From Macrostomum hystrix (taxonomy: Eukaryota; Platyhelminthes; Macrostomidae), in assembly GCA_950097015.1 (NCBI GenBank), contig CATNEN010000013.1, positions 620,001-684,000 on the forward strand: DNA of 64,000 bases, given 5' to 3'. A model generated the notes under the pieces. It searched no databases, was not told where the DNA came from, and worked only from the letters and a program-made list of their open reading frames with translations. The translations under genes and the position numbers were made by a program. Numbering within the stretch: position 1 is the first letter of the stretch; every line of letters starts with the position of its first letter. Of this stretch, positions 21,226 to 32,182 are shown piece by piece.

Positions 21226-23745
21226 TCCGCCGCTGTACCACAATTTCCGCCCCTGTCTTAACAGTTTCCACCCCTGTCATAATAGTTTCCGCCGCTGTCT
21301 TAACAATTTCCGCCCCTGTCTTAACAGTTTCCACCCCTGTCTTAACAATTTCCGCCCTGTCTTAACAGTTTCCGCCCCTGTCATAACAGTTTCCGCCCCT
21401 GTCTTCAAGTTTCCGCCGCTGTCTTAACAGTTTCCGCCGCTGTCTTAACAATTTCCGCCCCTGTCTTCAAGTTTCCGCCGCTGTCTTCAAGGTTCCACCC
21501 CTGTCTCACAGTTTCCGCCCCTGTCTCACAGTTTCCGCCCCTGTCTCCCTGTCTCACAGTTTCCGCCCCTGTCTCACAGTTTCCGCCCCTGTCTCACAGT
21601 TTCCGCCCCTGTCTCACAGTTTCCGCCCCTGTCTCACAGTTTCCGCCCCTGTCTCACAGTTTCCGCCCCTGTCTCACAGTTTCCGCCCCTGTCTCACAGT
21701 TTCCGCCCCTGTCTCACAGTTTCCGCCCCTGTCTCACAGTTTCCGCCCCTGTCTCACAGTTTCCGCCCCTGTCTCACAGTTTCCGCCCCTGTCTCACAGT
21801 TTCCGCCCCTGTCTCACAGTTTCCGCCCCTGTCTCACAGTTTCCGCCCCTGTCTCACAGTTTCCGCCCCTGTATTCAAGTTTCTGCCCTGTCTTAAGAAT
21901 TTCCGCCCCTGTCATAACAGTTTCCGCTACTGTCTTAACAATTTCCGCACCTGTCTTAACAGTTTCCGCCCCTGTCATAACAGTTTCCGCCGCTGTCTTA
22001 ACAATTTCCGCCCCTGTCTTAACAGTTTCCGCCCCTGTCATAACAGTTTCCGCCGCTGTCTTAACAATTTCCGCCACTGTCATAACAGTTTCCGCCGCTG
22101 TCTTAACAATTTCCGCCCCTGTCTTAACAGTTTCCGCCCCTGTCATAACAGTTTCCGCCGCTGTCTTAACAATTTCCGCCCCTGTCATAACAGTTTCCGC
22201 CGCTGTCTTAACAATTTCCGCCCCTGTCTTAACAGTTTCCGCCCCTGTCATAACAGTTTCCGCCGCTGTCTTAACAATTTCCGCCCCTGTCTTTACAGTT
22301 TCCGCCCCTGTCATAACAGTTTCCGCCGCTGTCTTAAGAATTTCCGCCCCTGTCATAACAGTTTCCGCCGCTGTCTTAACAATTTCCGCCCCTGTCTTTA
22401 CAGTTTCCGCCCCTGTCATAACAGTTTCCGCCGCTGTCTTAAGAATTTCCGCCCCTGTCATAACAGTTTCCGCCCCTGTCTCACAGTTTCCGCCCCTGTC
22501 TTCAAGTTTCCGCCCTGTCTTAAGAATTTCCGCCCCTGTCATAACAGTTTCCGCCCCTGTCATAACAGTTTCCGCCCCTGTCATAACAGTTTCCGCCCCT
22601 GTCATAACAGTTTCCTCCCCTGTCATAACAGTTTCCGCCGCTGTCTTAACAGTTTCCGCCGCTATCTTAACAATTTCCGCCCCTGTCTTCAAGTTTCCGC
22701 CGCTGTCTTCAAGGTTCCGCCCCTGTCTCACAGTATCCGCCCCTGTCTCACAGTTTCCGCCCCTGTCTCACAGTTTCCGCCCCTGTCTCACAGTTTCCGC
22801 CCCTGTCTCACAGTTTCCGCCCCTGTCTTCAAGTTTCCGCCCTGTCTTAATAATTTCCGCCCCTGTCATAACAGTTTCCGCCTCTGTTATAACAGTTTCC
22901 GCCCTGTCATAACAGTTTCCGCCCCTGTCATAACAGTTTGCTCCCCTGTCATAACAGTTTCCGCCCCTGTCATAACAGTTTCCGCCCCTGTCTCACAGTT
23001 TCCGCCCTGTCATAACAGTATCCGCCCCTGTCTCACAGTTTCCGCCCCTGTCATAACAGTTTCCGCCGCTGTCTTAACAATTTCCGCCCCTGTCATAACA
23101 GTTTCCGCCCCTGTTATAACAATTTCCGCCCTGTCATAGCAGTTTCCGCCCCTGTTATAACAGTTTCCGCCTCTGTTATAACAGTTTCCGCCCCTGTCAT
23201 AACAGTTTCCGCCCTTGTCTCACAGTTTCCGCCCCTGTTCTAACAGTTTCCGCCCCTGTCATAACAGTTTCCGCCCCTGTCTTAACAGTTTCCGCCCTGT
23301 CATAACAGTTTCCGCCCCTGTCTTAACAGTTTCCGCCACTGTCATAACAATTTCCGCTCCTGTCTCACAGTTTCCGCCCCTGTCTTTAAGTTTCCGCCCT
23401 GTCTTAATAATCTCCGCCCCTGTCATAACAGTTTCCGCCCCTGTTATAAAAATTTCCGCCCTGTCATAGCAGTTTCCGCCCCTGTCATAACAGTTTCCGC
23501 CTCTGTTATAACAGTTTCCGCCCCTGTCATAGCAGTTTCCGCCTCTGTTATAACAGTTTCCGCCCCTGTCATAACAGTTTCCGCCTCTGTTATAACAGTT
23601 TTTGCCCCTGTCATAACAGTTTCCGCCCTGGTCTCACAGTTTCCGCCCCTGTCCCAACAGTTTCCGCCCCTGTCCCAACAGTTTCCGCCCCTGTCCCAAC
23701 AGTGCCCGACCCAGTCTTAACAGTTTCCATCCTTGTCCCTGTCTC
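21226..23745. repeat. 20/21-bp minisatellite, 2.5 kb
   Basis: Over 115 copies with core CAGTTTCCGCCCCTGTC and variable joints (TCA, ATAA, TTAA, TTCAAG). A homogeneous block of 20-bp TCA-type units at 21500-21865 sits inside mixed 21-bp units. A 305-residue minus frame is an artefact. Confidence 0.95.
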
Positions 23746-24009
23746 TGCCCATTTATATCTCACTCTCATCTATCTATCAAACCTCATTTAGCGCCCTCAC
23801 TCCCCATTTAAAACAAACAAATTATCACAAAAAAATATTTTACTGCACATAAACTGTAACTTGTACTAGTAGTAGCGTAGCTAGGACTAGAAAATCAAAA
23901 TCAATACATAACCGATCTAAAAATTTCTAGGCAAACTAAACGGTGCATAAATACGAATACGAGTGCATAGGAAGAACGAAAGACCTGTTCGTTAGATTTA
24001 TGAACCCTG

Positions 24010-24395
24010 TTTGATCTTTATGACCAGACCTCTATGACCAATGTCTCTGTTCTCTATGACCAATGTCTCTGCTCTCTATGACCAAGTATCTGTTCTCTAT
24101 GACCAAGTATCTGTTCTCTATGACCAATGTCTCTGCTCTCTATGACCAAGTATCTGTTCTCTATGACCAAGTATCTGTTCCCTATGACCAAGTATCTGTT
24201 CTCTTTGACCAAGTATCTGTTCTCTATGACCAAGTATCTGTTCTCTATGACCAAGTATCTGTTCTCTATGACACATATCTATTTTCTCTATGACCCGTAT
24301 CTATTTTCTTTATGACCCATATCTATTTTCTCTATGACCCGTATCTATTTTCTCTATGACCCGTATCTATTTTCTCTATGACCCATATCTCTGTT
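24010..24395. repeat. 21-bp minisatellite
   Basis: About 18 copies with core CTATGACCAAGTATCTGT; the later part uses a CTATGACCCGTATCTATTTT variant. Open frames on both strands follow from the period of 21. Confidence 0.93.
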
Positions 24396-25465
24396 CAGAG
24401 ACAGACAATCTGTTTATTTTTTTCTACACTACCATATGATTAGAGATATGACAGTGCCATAGATCAAATTAAAACAAATACCAAGTCGATATAAATATTT
24501 TTGTGAAGGAAAAATCACAAATCAAACTTGTTGACATGTCTAATTGAGACAAACAGGCAGGCCGAACAAAGCCTGGTCCTGTTGTTGGTGACAAGACCCA
24601 CGTCAATCAGCCACCCCTGCTCCAACACCAGACTAGCTAGATGATTGAGTGCGCCACTTTCACCCCTTCATTCCAATGACCCAGGCCAGTACTGAAGACT
24701 GGCATTAGATCTATTCTAGTCCAAAGTAGATCCAACAGTTGAACAGAAGGTTTAGTCTGTTTTTGTAGTTTGTGTAGCACACACGGATCAATGAACTCAG
24801 CGCGCGCCGTAAGCCGACTAAACAACACCTTTTTGCTTGGCTGATTCGGCCAGGAGACCGGGTGGGTGTGTCAGCAAATTGTCGCTGTTGCTTCCAGTCC
24901 AGCGGTCTTGTCCGATTGGAACTGACAAGCCGATTCTGCCGAATGCCATCTGGGAGCGCTGACCAGCAGTCAGGCGGGGTTGCCAGGCAGGTTGGATTAG
25001 TCCAGCCTATTAATTAAATGTTTCCACCGGCCCCGCGTGGTCTCTCAGGCCACCGGAAAGATGAGACGACGAAAACGGACTGCAAGAAATCTGCGCGAGT
25101 CAAAAATTAAGCAAAAACGAAGCATTGATTTCCTGTTTTCAATACTCTTAGTTACGGTTGGGGGATGGTCGCACGGAACACACCTGGTGTGCTGGAGGGA
25201 ACTCGGATGGGAATTTGATCCCTAAAATCCCTATAACACAGATGAAGCTGTCGCGTGGCCTTCTATACAAGCTAAGAGTAAAGAGTAGTCACGTGACTTT
25301 TCAACGACTCGAAAGTAGCTTTTAAAACAAAAGTGTGCTCTATAAATCTTAAAATAAGTGAATCTATTAATTGGTTACACTTTGACATTGTATGCCACCA
25401 TTGGCAATATCTGGCCCTGGAATTAGCACTGGAAATTACAGTTAATAGAATCTATTTAAGCTTCC
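24396..25465. other. intergenic, nothing recognised
   Basis: AT-rich to about 24540, then GC-richer unique DNA to 25060. Short frames at 24637-24828 (-) and 25037-25225 (+) have no recognisable domain or splice context and are not called. Confidence 0.35.
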
Positions 25466-25469
25466 CTGA

Positions 25470-27235
25470 GCTTCTTTACCCCACTCTTCCCTGAGTCTCT
25501 CTACCCCACTCTTCCCTGAGTCTCTCTACCCCACTCCTCCCTGAGTCTCTCTACCCCACTCCTCCCTGAGTCTCTCTACCCCACTCTTCCCTGAGTCTCT
25601 CTACCCCACTCCTCCCTGAGTCTCTCTACCCCACTCTTCCCTGACTTTCTCACCCACTCTTCCCTGAGTCTCTCTACCCCACTCTTCCCTGAGTCTCTCT
25701 ATCCCACTCTTCACTGAGACTCTCTACCCCACTCTTCCCTTGAATCTCTCTATCCCACTCTTCCCTGAGACTCTCTACCCCACTCTTCCCTGAGTCTCTC
25801 TACCCCACTCTTCCCTTGAGTCTCTCTACCCGACTCTTCCCTTGAGTCTCTCTACCCCACTCTTCCCTGAGTCTCTCTACCCCACTCTTCCCTTGAGTCT
25901 CTCTACCCCACTCCTCCCTGAGTCTCTCTACCCCACTCCTCCCTGAGTCTCTCTACCACACTCTTCCCTGAGTCTCTCTACCCCACTCCTCCCTGAGTCT
26001 CTCTACCCCACTCCTCCCTGAGTCTCTCTACCCCACTCCTCCCTGAGTCTCTCTACCCCACTCTTCCCTGACTTTCTCACCCACTCTTCCCTGAGTCTCT
26101 CTACCCCACTCTTCCCTGAGTCTCTCTATCCCACTCTTCACTGAGACTCTCTACCCCACTCTTCCCTTGAATCTCTCTATCCCACTCTTCCCTGAGACTC
26201 TCTACCCCACTCTTCCCTGAGACTCTCTGTCACCCACTCTTTCCTAGACTCTCTCACCCACTCTTCCCTGACTCTCTCACCCACTCTTCCCTGACCTCTC
26301 TCACCCACTCTTCCCTGACCTCTCTCACCCACTCTTCCCTGACCTCTCTCACCCACTCTTCCCTGACCTCTCTCACCCACTCTTCCCTGACTCTCTCACC
26401 CACTCTTCCCTTGAATCTCTCTATCCCACTCTTCCCTGAGACTCTCTACCCCACTCTTCCCTGAGTCTCTCTACCCCACTCTTCCCTGAGTCTCTCTACC
26501 CCACTCTTCCCTGAGTCTCTCTACCCCACTCTTCCCTGAGTCTCTCTACCCCACTCCTCCCTGAGTCTCTCTCACCCACTCTTCCCTTGAATCTCTCTAT
26601 CCCACTCTTCCCTGAGACTCTCTACCCCACTCTTCCCTGAGTCTCTCTACCCCACTCTTCCCTGAGTCTCTCTACCCCACTCTTCCCTGAGTCTCTCTAC
26701 CCCACTCTTCCCTGAGTCTCTCTACCCCACTCCTCCCTGAGTCTCTCTCACCCACTCTTCCCTGACTTTCTCACCCACTCTTCCCTGAGTCTCTCTACCC
26801 CACTCTTCCCTGAGTCTCTCTATCCCACTCTTCACTGAGACTCTCTACCCCACTCTTCCCTTGAATCTCTCTATCCCACTCTTCCCTGAGACTCTCTACC
26901 CCACTCTTCCCTGAGACTCTCTACCTCACTCTTCCCTGAGACTCTCTACCCCACTCTTCCCTGAGACTCTCTACCCCACTCTTCCCTGAGACTCTCTACC
27001 CCACTCTTCCCTGAGACTCTCTACCCCACTCTTCCCTGAGACTCTCTACCCCACTCTTCCCTGAGACTCTCTACCCCACTCTTCCCTTGAATCTCTCTAT
27101 CCCACTCTTCCCTGAGACTCTCTACCCCACTCTTCCCTGAATCTATCTACCTCTCTCTTCCCTGAATCTATCTACCTCTCTCTTCCCTGAATCTATCTAC
27201 CTATCTCTTTCCTAAGTCCCCGAGTCTCTACCTCT
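25470..27235. repeat. 25-bp polypyrimidine minisatellite, 1.8 kb
   Basis: About 70 copies with core CCCTGAGTCTCTCTACCCC followed by ACTCTT. Variants (CTGACTTTCTCACCC, CTTGAATCTCTCTATCCC, CTGAGACTCTC) recur in the same order at about 25640, 26060 and 26760, showing block duplications. The CTCTCACCCACTCTT variant near 26230-26400 matches the core of the array at 9649. Confidence 0.95.
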
Positions 27236-28073
27236 CTCTCGGGAGATTTTGAGTCTCCCAAAATTTTCAACATTAAATGCAACAGATTCTTGTCGATGTG
27301 AACAAAATAAATATTTAATTCTGGAATTATAGATAGCGCACTTGATTTCGTCTTCCCTAGTCTTCTTTTCACTCGACTGCTCCAGCATCTGCAGTGTGCT
27401 CAAACTATAGCTAGTCCTATTTGATCTCCATCACTTATGTAGCCACATGCCCTGTCAATTTTAAATGTTACAACAAACAAGAAAAAAAACTTTTTTTGAC
27501 AAGTTTTATCGCACTCTAGCTATAAACTAAAACACGTGTTCTTCTATAATATAATTTGTCCATAAATAACATTTCATGGAAAGGAAAAAAAATTAAGCAA
27601 CTTATATTGTTCTGCAAACTATAGTCAATGTTTAGTTTTTTATCTGCCTATTTTACAGACAGTTCACAATTTAGACGGCAGGTGATGTGGCTAGACTTGC
27701 AGACTCAATCTAGCCTCAGGGCGAACACGAACCGAATCAAAATGAGTTAACGGTGGGCGGGAAGTGCTCTGTTCACCGTAACTGTTCATTGTGTCTTTGC
27801 AAATATTCCTTTTTACAAACTAAAATAACAGGCTTACAAAGGATTATCACACCTGTTGGGTTGCTTCTTATTTCGTTTCATCTTGAAAGCGGACAATGTA
27901 CAAATAAGGATAGAAGGATAAATTTCGATCCAGTTCGCGATTATCTTTTTCGGGTTTCCAAAATATCCCAGCTCGAGTATTTGGCCAGAGGGTTAGGCTA
28001 GGTGGGGGTGCGGGGCACCTGCTGTGCGACGCGGTCAATTCGCTACGATCCCCGGTCAGCTGTTTAGCGCATC
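27236..28073. other. intergenic, upstream of small-protein candidate
   Basis: AT-rich with a GC-rich end (27960-28070) just before the ATG at 28074. An 82-codon frame at 27753-28001 lacks support. No TATA box is obvious near the candidate start. Confidence 0.35.
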
Positions 28074-30690
28074 ATGTCTATGGCCGTAACCGGAGACGGA
28101 ACTGAGGCTATTCAGCGGGTGGCCAAGGTAGGTGTCATCCTGGGGGTAGGCAGAGTTTGAGCACACGCGTCAACTCATGTTGTTAAGGTTCTGCCACGCG
28201 GTCAAGCTTCATCGCTAGGGTGACATCGGCGGAGCCTGGCATTGCCAGTTTGTGACCGGAAGGCGATCGCTCACGGTGGGCTGTCAATTTCAATTTAGAA
28301 CAGATAAACAAGATGATGACAAAGGAATTTTTGAGAAGTTTCAATTATTCAGCATGTCACTCGAGAGTTCTTTGTTTTTTTAATTTTAATAGAGTCGGCC
28401 AAGTCACTCTCCGGCACTGGCTTTGCACCGTTGAAATATATTTAATATTTTCCAGTTAAAATGTTTAGATAAGGTGCTAATCTCTTAGATAAGGTGCTAA
28501 TCTCTTAGATAAGGTGCTAATCCCTTAGATAAGGTGCTAATCTCTTAGATAAGGTGCTAATCTCTTAGATAAGGTGCTAATCTCTTAGATAAGGTGCTAA
28601 TCTCTTAGATAAGGTGCTAATCTCTTGGATAAGGTGCTAATCTCTTAGATAAGGTGCTAATCTCTTAGATAAGGTGCTAATCTCTTGGATAAGGTGCTAA
28701 TCTCTTAGATAAGGTGCTAATCTCTTAGATAAGGTGCTAATCTCTTGGATAAGGTGCTAATCTCTTAGATAAGGTGCTAATCTCTTAGATAAGGTGCTAA
28801 TCTCTTGGATAAGGTGCTAATCTCTTAGATAAGGTGCTAATCTCTTAGATAAGGTGCTAATCTCTTGGATAAGGTGCTAATCTCTTAGATAAGGTGCTAA
28901 TCTCTTAGATAAGGTGCTAATCTCTTGGATAAGGTGCTAATCTCTTAGATAAGGTGCTAATCCCTTAGATAAGGTGCTAATCTCTTGGATAAGGTGCTAA
29001 TCTCTTAGATAAGGTGCTAATCTCTTAGATAAGGTGCTAATCTCTTGGATAAGGTGCTAATCTCTTAGATAAGGTGCTAATCTCTTAGATAAGGTGCTAA
29101 TCTCTTGGATAAGGTGCTAATCTCTTAGATAAGGTGCTAACCTGTTAGACCAGGTGCTAACCTGTTAGACAACGTGCTAATCTTTGCCAACTTGTTTTTA
29201 CAACTTTTCCATCGAATAGAACAAAGTGAAATCCCAAATTTTCTCTGTGGAAGTCAAAGTTTAATTGTTATTATCTTTGTCATACACCTTTAATAAAAAT
29301 TTTGCATAAGTCCATCAGCTTTTTTACTAGCAAGAAGAGAAATTCTAGATTTGCTTTTGTCTTCACACAGACTGATTAAATGAATCACGTTATTGAAAAA
29401 AAACTTCAGTTCCTAAACAATGTGTAATTAGTGGCTTCAAATCCTAGATTTACCTGTCGCAGGGTGCAACGCACAGATTAATTCCCAAATAGCATTTCAT
29501 ATATAATTAGTCTAGTCCTTTGTGTCTAATGTTTTTTTTCCTAAAGGATCTGACAACATATTTATTTATCCTATAGAGACATACTTTAGAATAGCTTTCA
29601 CTAGCTAGTACCGGTATATTGTGCAATTAGCTTGAGCATATATAATCAGGCATTGTGAAAGTTGGGTTACAATACTCGTAGTATAAAACAGATTTTGTTT
29701 AGCCATATAGGTTTTGAGCAGTTTGGCACGAATCAATGTCTGTTTCGTTGCTAATCACACAGTTAGTAAAATACGACCCGCATAATGATCGAACTTACGG
29801 GCCCGGATACAGGAGTTTATCATATGCATATCAAGGATACACTTGAATGCTCTTTGGCAAGAGAACGTTGCCCGCCAAACTTAATGCGATCAATTAATAC
29901 ACTGGACCAGTTTCTGTTTACATGAGTTCAATGAGTTAAAAGCTAAATTAGTGGTAGATACGATCCAAAAATAGGTTGGGATATCGTGATGGGGATATGA
30001 AATCTTCCAAGCAAAGAGTTGACAGAGCCGCTACAACATGTGGACTCATGCTCAGAGTAAGGACCGCCAGTCAAGTGTGTTTCATTTTTCAACAGAACCG
30101 GATTTGACTTTTATAAGTTATGATTATGAATTGAGCGCGCATTGGTCATTGTTCTCAACGTCGGTCAGCCGCAGAGATGCCATTGCGAGATCCCAATCCT
30201 AAAAGTGAGAGTTGAGCACAACACTCTCTAGCAAGGAAAACTGTTACTTCTTTTTCTCGACAGACGGTGCGCCGACCCGACAGGTCAAAAACGGAATTCT
30301 CTCACTCATATAGAGATATAGGAATATAATGATCAAGGCTGTGAGCCAGTGACACATGTTCTACAGATCGAAGGACACCCGGTTATCGCAAGCCCCAAAT
30401 CTGATCTATAGTTTGTGCTTGTATATTTTTAACAGCAACAGATGCGTTGAGATGGGATGACTGGGTATGGGATAAGCAACAGGTTGAGACAGAAGCCCCT
30501 CTTTGGCAGGAAAGTTTCAATCGGATGATAGTAAGTAATAATAATAATAATGATGATGATGATGATGATGGTAGTGGAGATACAGACTTCAGTCTCGATT
30601 TGAAGCGTCCTTCAATTCTGATCTTTGTGTTTCTGCCAGTTTCGCAATGCGAAAGGCGGCGCCAGCCAATATTACGCAAGAGATTTTTAG
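28074..30690 (+). CDS. possible three-exon gene for a 67-residue protein
   Basis: A model built from splice signals, not homology. Exon 1 opens at ATG 28074 (MSMAVTGDGTEAIQRVAK) and ends at a donor: GTAGGT at 28128, or GTGTCA at 28132. Exon 2 follows TATTTTTAACAG at 30435 and runs to 30530 before GTAAGT; its open frame starts TDALRWDDWVWDK and ends WQESFNRMI. Exon 3 follows TTTCTGCCAG at 30639 and ends at TAG 30688-30690 after FRNAKGGASQYYARDF. Frames join only with the second exon 1 donor, which is the weaker site, or with an unseen exon between. The result would be a small, Trp-rich, mostly helical soluble protein. I recognise no family. Intron 1 contains the 20-bp array at 28455. Confidence 0.35.
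28455..29185. repeat. 20-bp minisatellite with 60-bp higher-order unit
   Basis: About 36 copies with core TCTTAGATAAGGTGCTAA. From 28621 to 29120 every third copy carries TCTTGGAT instead of TCTTAGAT, so the evolving unit is a 60-bp trimer repeated about nine times. The last two copies (29140-29185) are diverged. Confidence 0.96.
29186..30435. other. AT-rich sequence, probably intronic
   Basis: Unique AT-rich DNA with no supported exon. If the small-protein model is right this is the distal part of its first intron. Confidence 0.35.
30533..30573. repeat. (AAT)n(GAT)n microsatellite
   Basis: Five AAT units followed by six GAT units immediately after the exon 2 donor of the small-protein candidate. 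Confidence 0.85.
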
Positions 30691-30780
30691 TTGTACAGAA
30701 AAAGCATATGACTACATTGACAAAAGGTCAGACGGAAGTGAATACTTTGGACAGGTTAAAGTAGAGAAATGGAAAGATGG

Positions 30781-30993
30781 AAATTGGGTGAGATGTGCAG
30801 CCGACAGCACAGCCGCAGCTCTCGCGCCGTGCATCTGAAGGCTGTGTACGGCTGTTCAGTCCATGGACTGGGGAAAGACGCCAAACCAACCATCAAAAGC
30901 TAAGTGTCTTACTAAAGGACACAAATTGTTACAATGGAGTCTGGAATCGAACCCCCGACCTTCAAGTCATGAGTCCGACTCTCTAAACTCTAG
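30781..30993 (-). mobile_element. SINE family 1, inverted copy
   Basis: Reverse complement of the family 1 body and head: GATGTGCAGCCGACAGCACA, CAGTCCATGGACTG, then the B-box reversed as GGAATCGAACCCCCGAC. It lacks the (ATT)n tail and about 60 bp of the middle. Its left edge supplies a donor-like GTGAGATG, which should not be taken as an exon end. Confidence 0.85.
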
Positions 30994-31017
30994 GTTAAAA
31001 CCCGTAGAAAGAGAGAA

Positions 31018-31620
31018 AATAAGAGTAGGAGAATGAGAGACAGGGAGAGGCAGAGACAGAGAGGAGGGAGAGAGAGGTTGAGAAAGAAGAGCGAAGAAGA
31101 AGAAGGAGGTGAAGAAGGAAATTTGAATGGGAGAGGGAGAGGGGGGATAGGGGTAGAGGGGGAGAGAGAGGGGAGAAAAGGCGAGGGGGAGAGAGGGGAG
31201 AGAGGGAGAGAGGGAGAGGGGGAGAGGGGGAAGGGGGGAGAGGGGAGAGAGAGGGGAGAGGGGGATAGTAGAGGGGTAGAGAGGGGGAGAGGGAGGTAGA
31301 GAGGAGGAGAGAGAGGTAGAGAGGAGGAGAGAGAGGTAGAGAGGAGGAGAGAGAGGTAGAGAGGAGGAGAGAGAGGTAGAGAGGAGGAGAGAGAGGTAGA
31401 GAGGGGGAGAGAGAGGTAGAGAGGACGAGAGAGAGGTAGAGAGGGGGAGAGAGAGGTAGAGAGGACGAGAGAGAGGGAGAGAGGAGGAGAGAGAAGTAGA
31501 GAGGAGGAGAGAGAGGTAGAGAGGAGGAGAGAGAGGTAGAGAGGGGGAGAGAGAGGTATAGAGGAGGAGAGAGAGGTAGAGAGGAGGAGAGAGAGGTAGA
31601 GAGGGGGAGAGGGAGCGAGA
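31018..31620. repeat. 20-bp polypurine minisatellite
   Basis: A diffuse GA-rich tract (31018-31270) becomes a regular array of GAGAGGTAGAGAGGAGGAGA, about 17 copies from 31290. Two minus frames of over 230 residues (Leu/Ser/Pro) are artefacts of purine asymmetry. Confidence 0.93.
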
Positions 31621-32182
31621 TGAGTGAGAGCTGAATAGAGAATGAACGCATCAAACTCTGCAGGCACTGACAAGGTAAAAAAAGGAATAATGTCATTATC
31701 GATTACAAACACTTCGAAAGACCTATAAGCTTTGTCTGGGAAATCTAACGAAGGACTGAGGAAATATGAAGCGATATGAGCATAGTTTCATTCTGCCATA
31801 AAATCGTTAATGATCAATAGCAAATCTGTGAGTTGAAAGTTTCGATAACAGATGAATTCCAGACTGGAAGCAATGTGACGCAATTCACTAACTGGGAGCA
31901 TTGTTACACACGTGACCAATCGACCCCGGGGGGGGATAAATTTGGGCAGCGGGAAATTTCGGCCCGCTGTTGGCGGGGAGCAAAAGCTGGGGCGAACGAG
32001 TCTCATTGGACAGCGGGCCTGGGCGGGTCAACCCCACCGTCTCATCCCCCCGACTGCAGGCAGGTAGATAAAACGGTGACAGCTCGACTGTTAGAACAAC
32101 ATTAAACGAAGCTTCTCATCCAGTGGATAGCGGAACCGAGCTCAAAAGTTTTTGATTGATCTACAATCGAATAATCAGAGTC
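31621..32182 (+). promoter_or_regulatory. upstream region of the Olig-type gene
   Basis: CCAAT at 31916-31920, a GC-rich block at 31925-32050 with an inverted CCAAT (ATTGG) near 32006, and a weak TATA-like GATAAAA near 32067. With a start near 32095 the leader would be about 90 nt. The elements are seen; their function is inferred. Confidence 0.4.

Noticed and set aside
30647-30838. 63-codon frame with donor GTGAGATG at about 30788
   Set aside because: Its 3' half and the donor lie inside an inverted SINE family 1 copy, so it is not treated as a real exon end.
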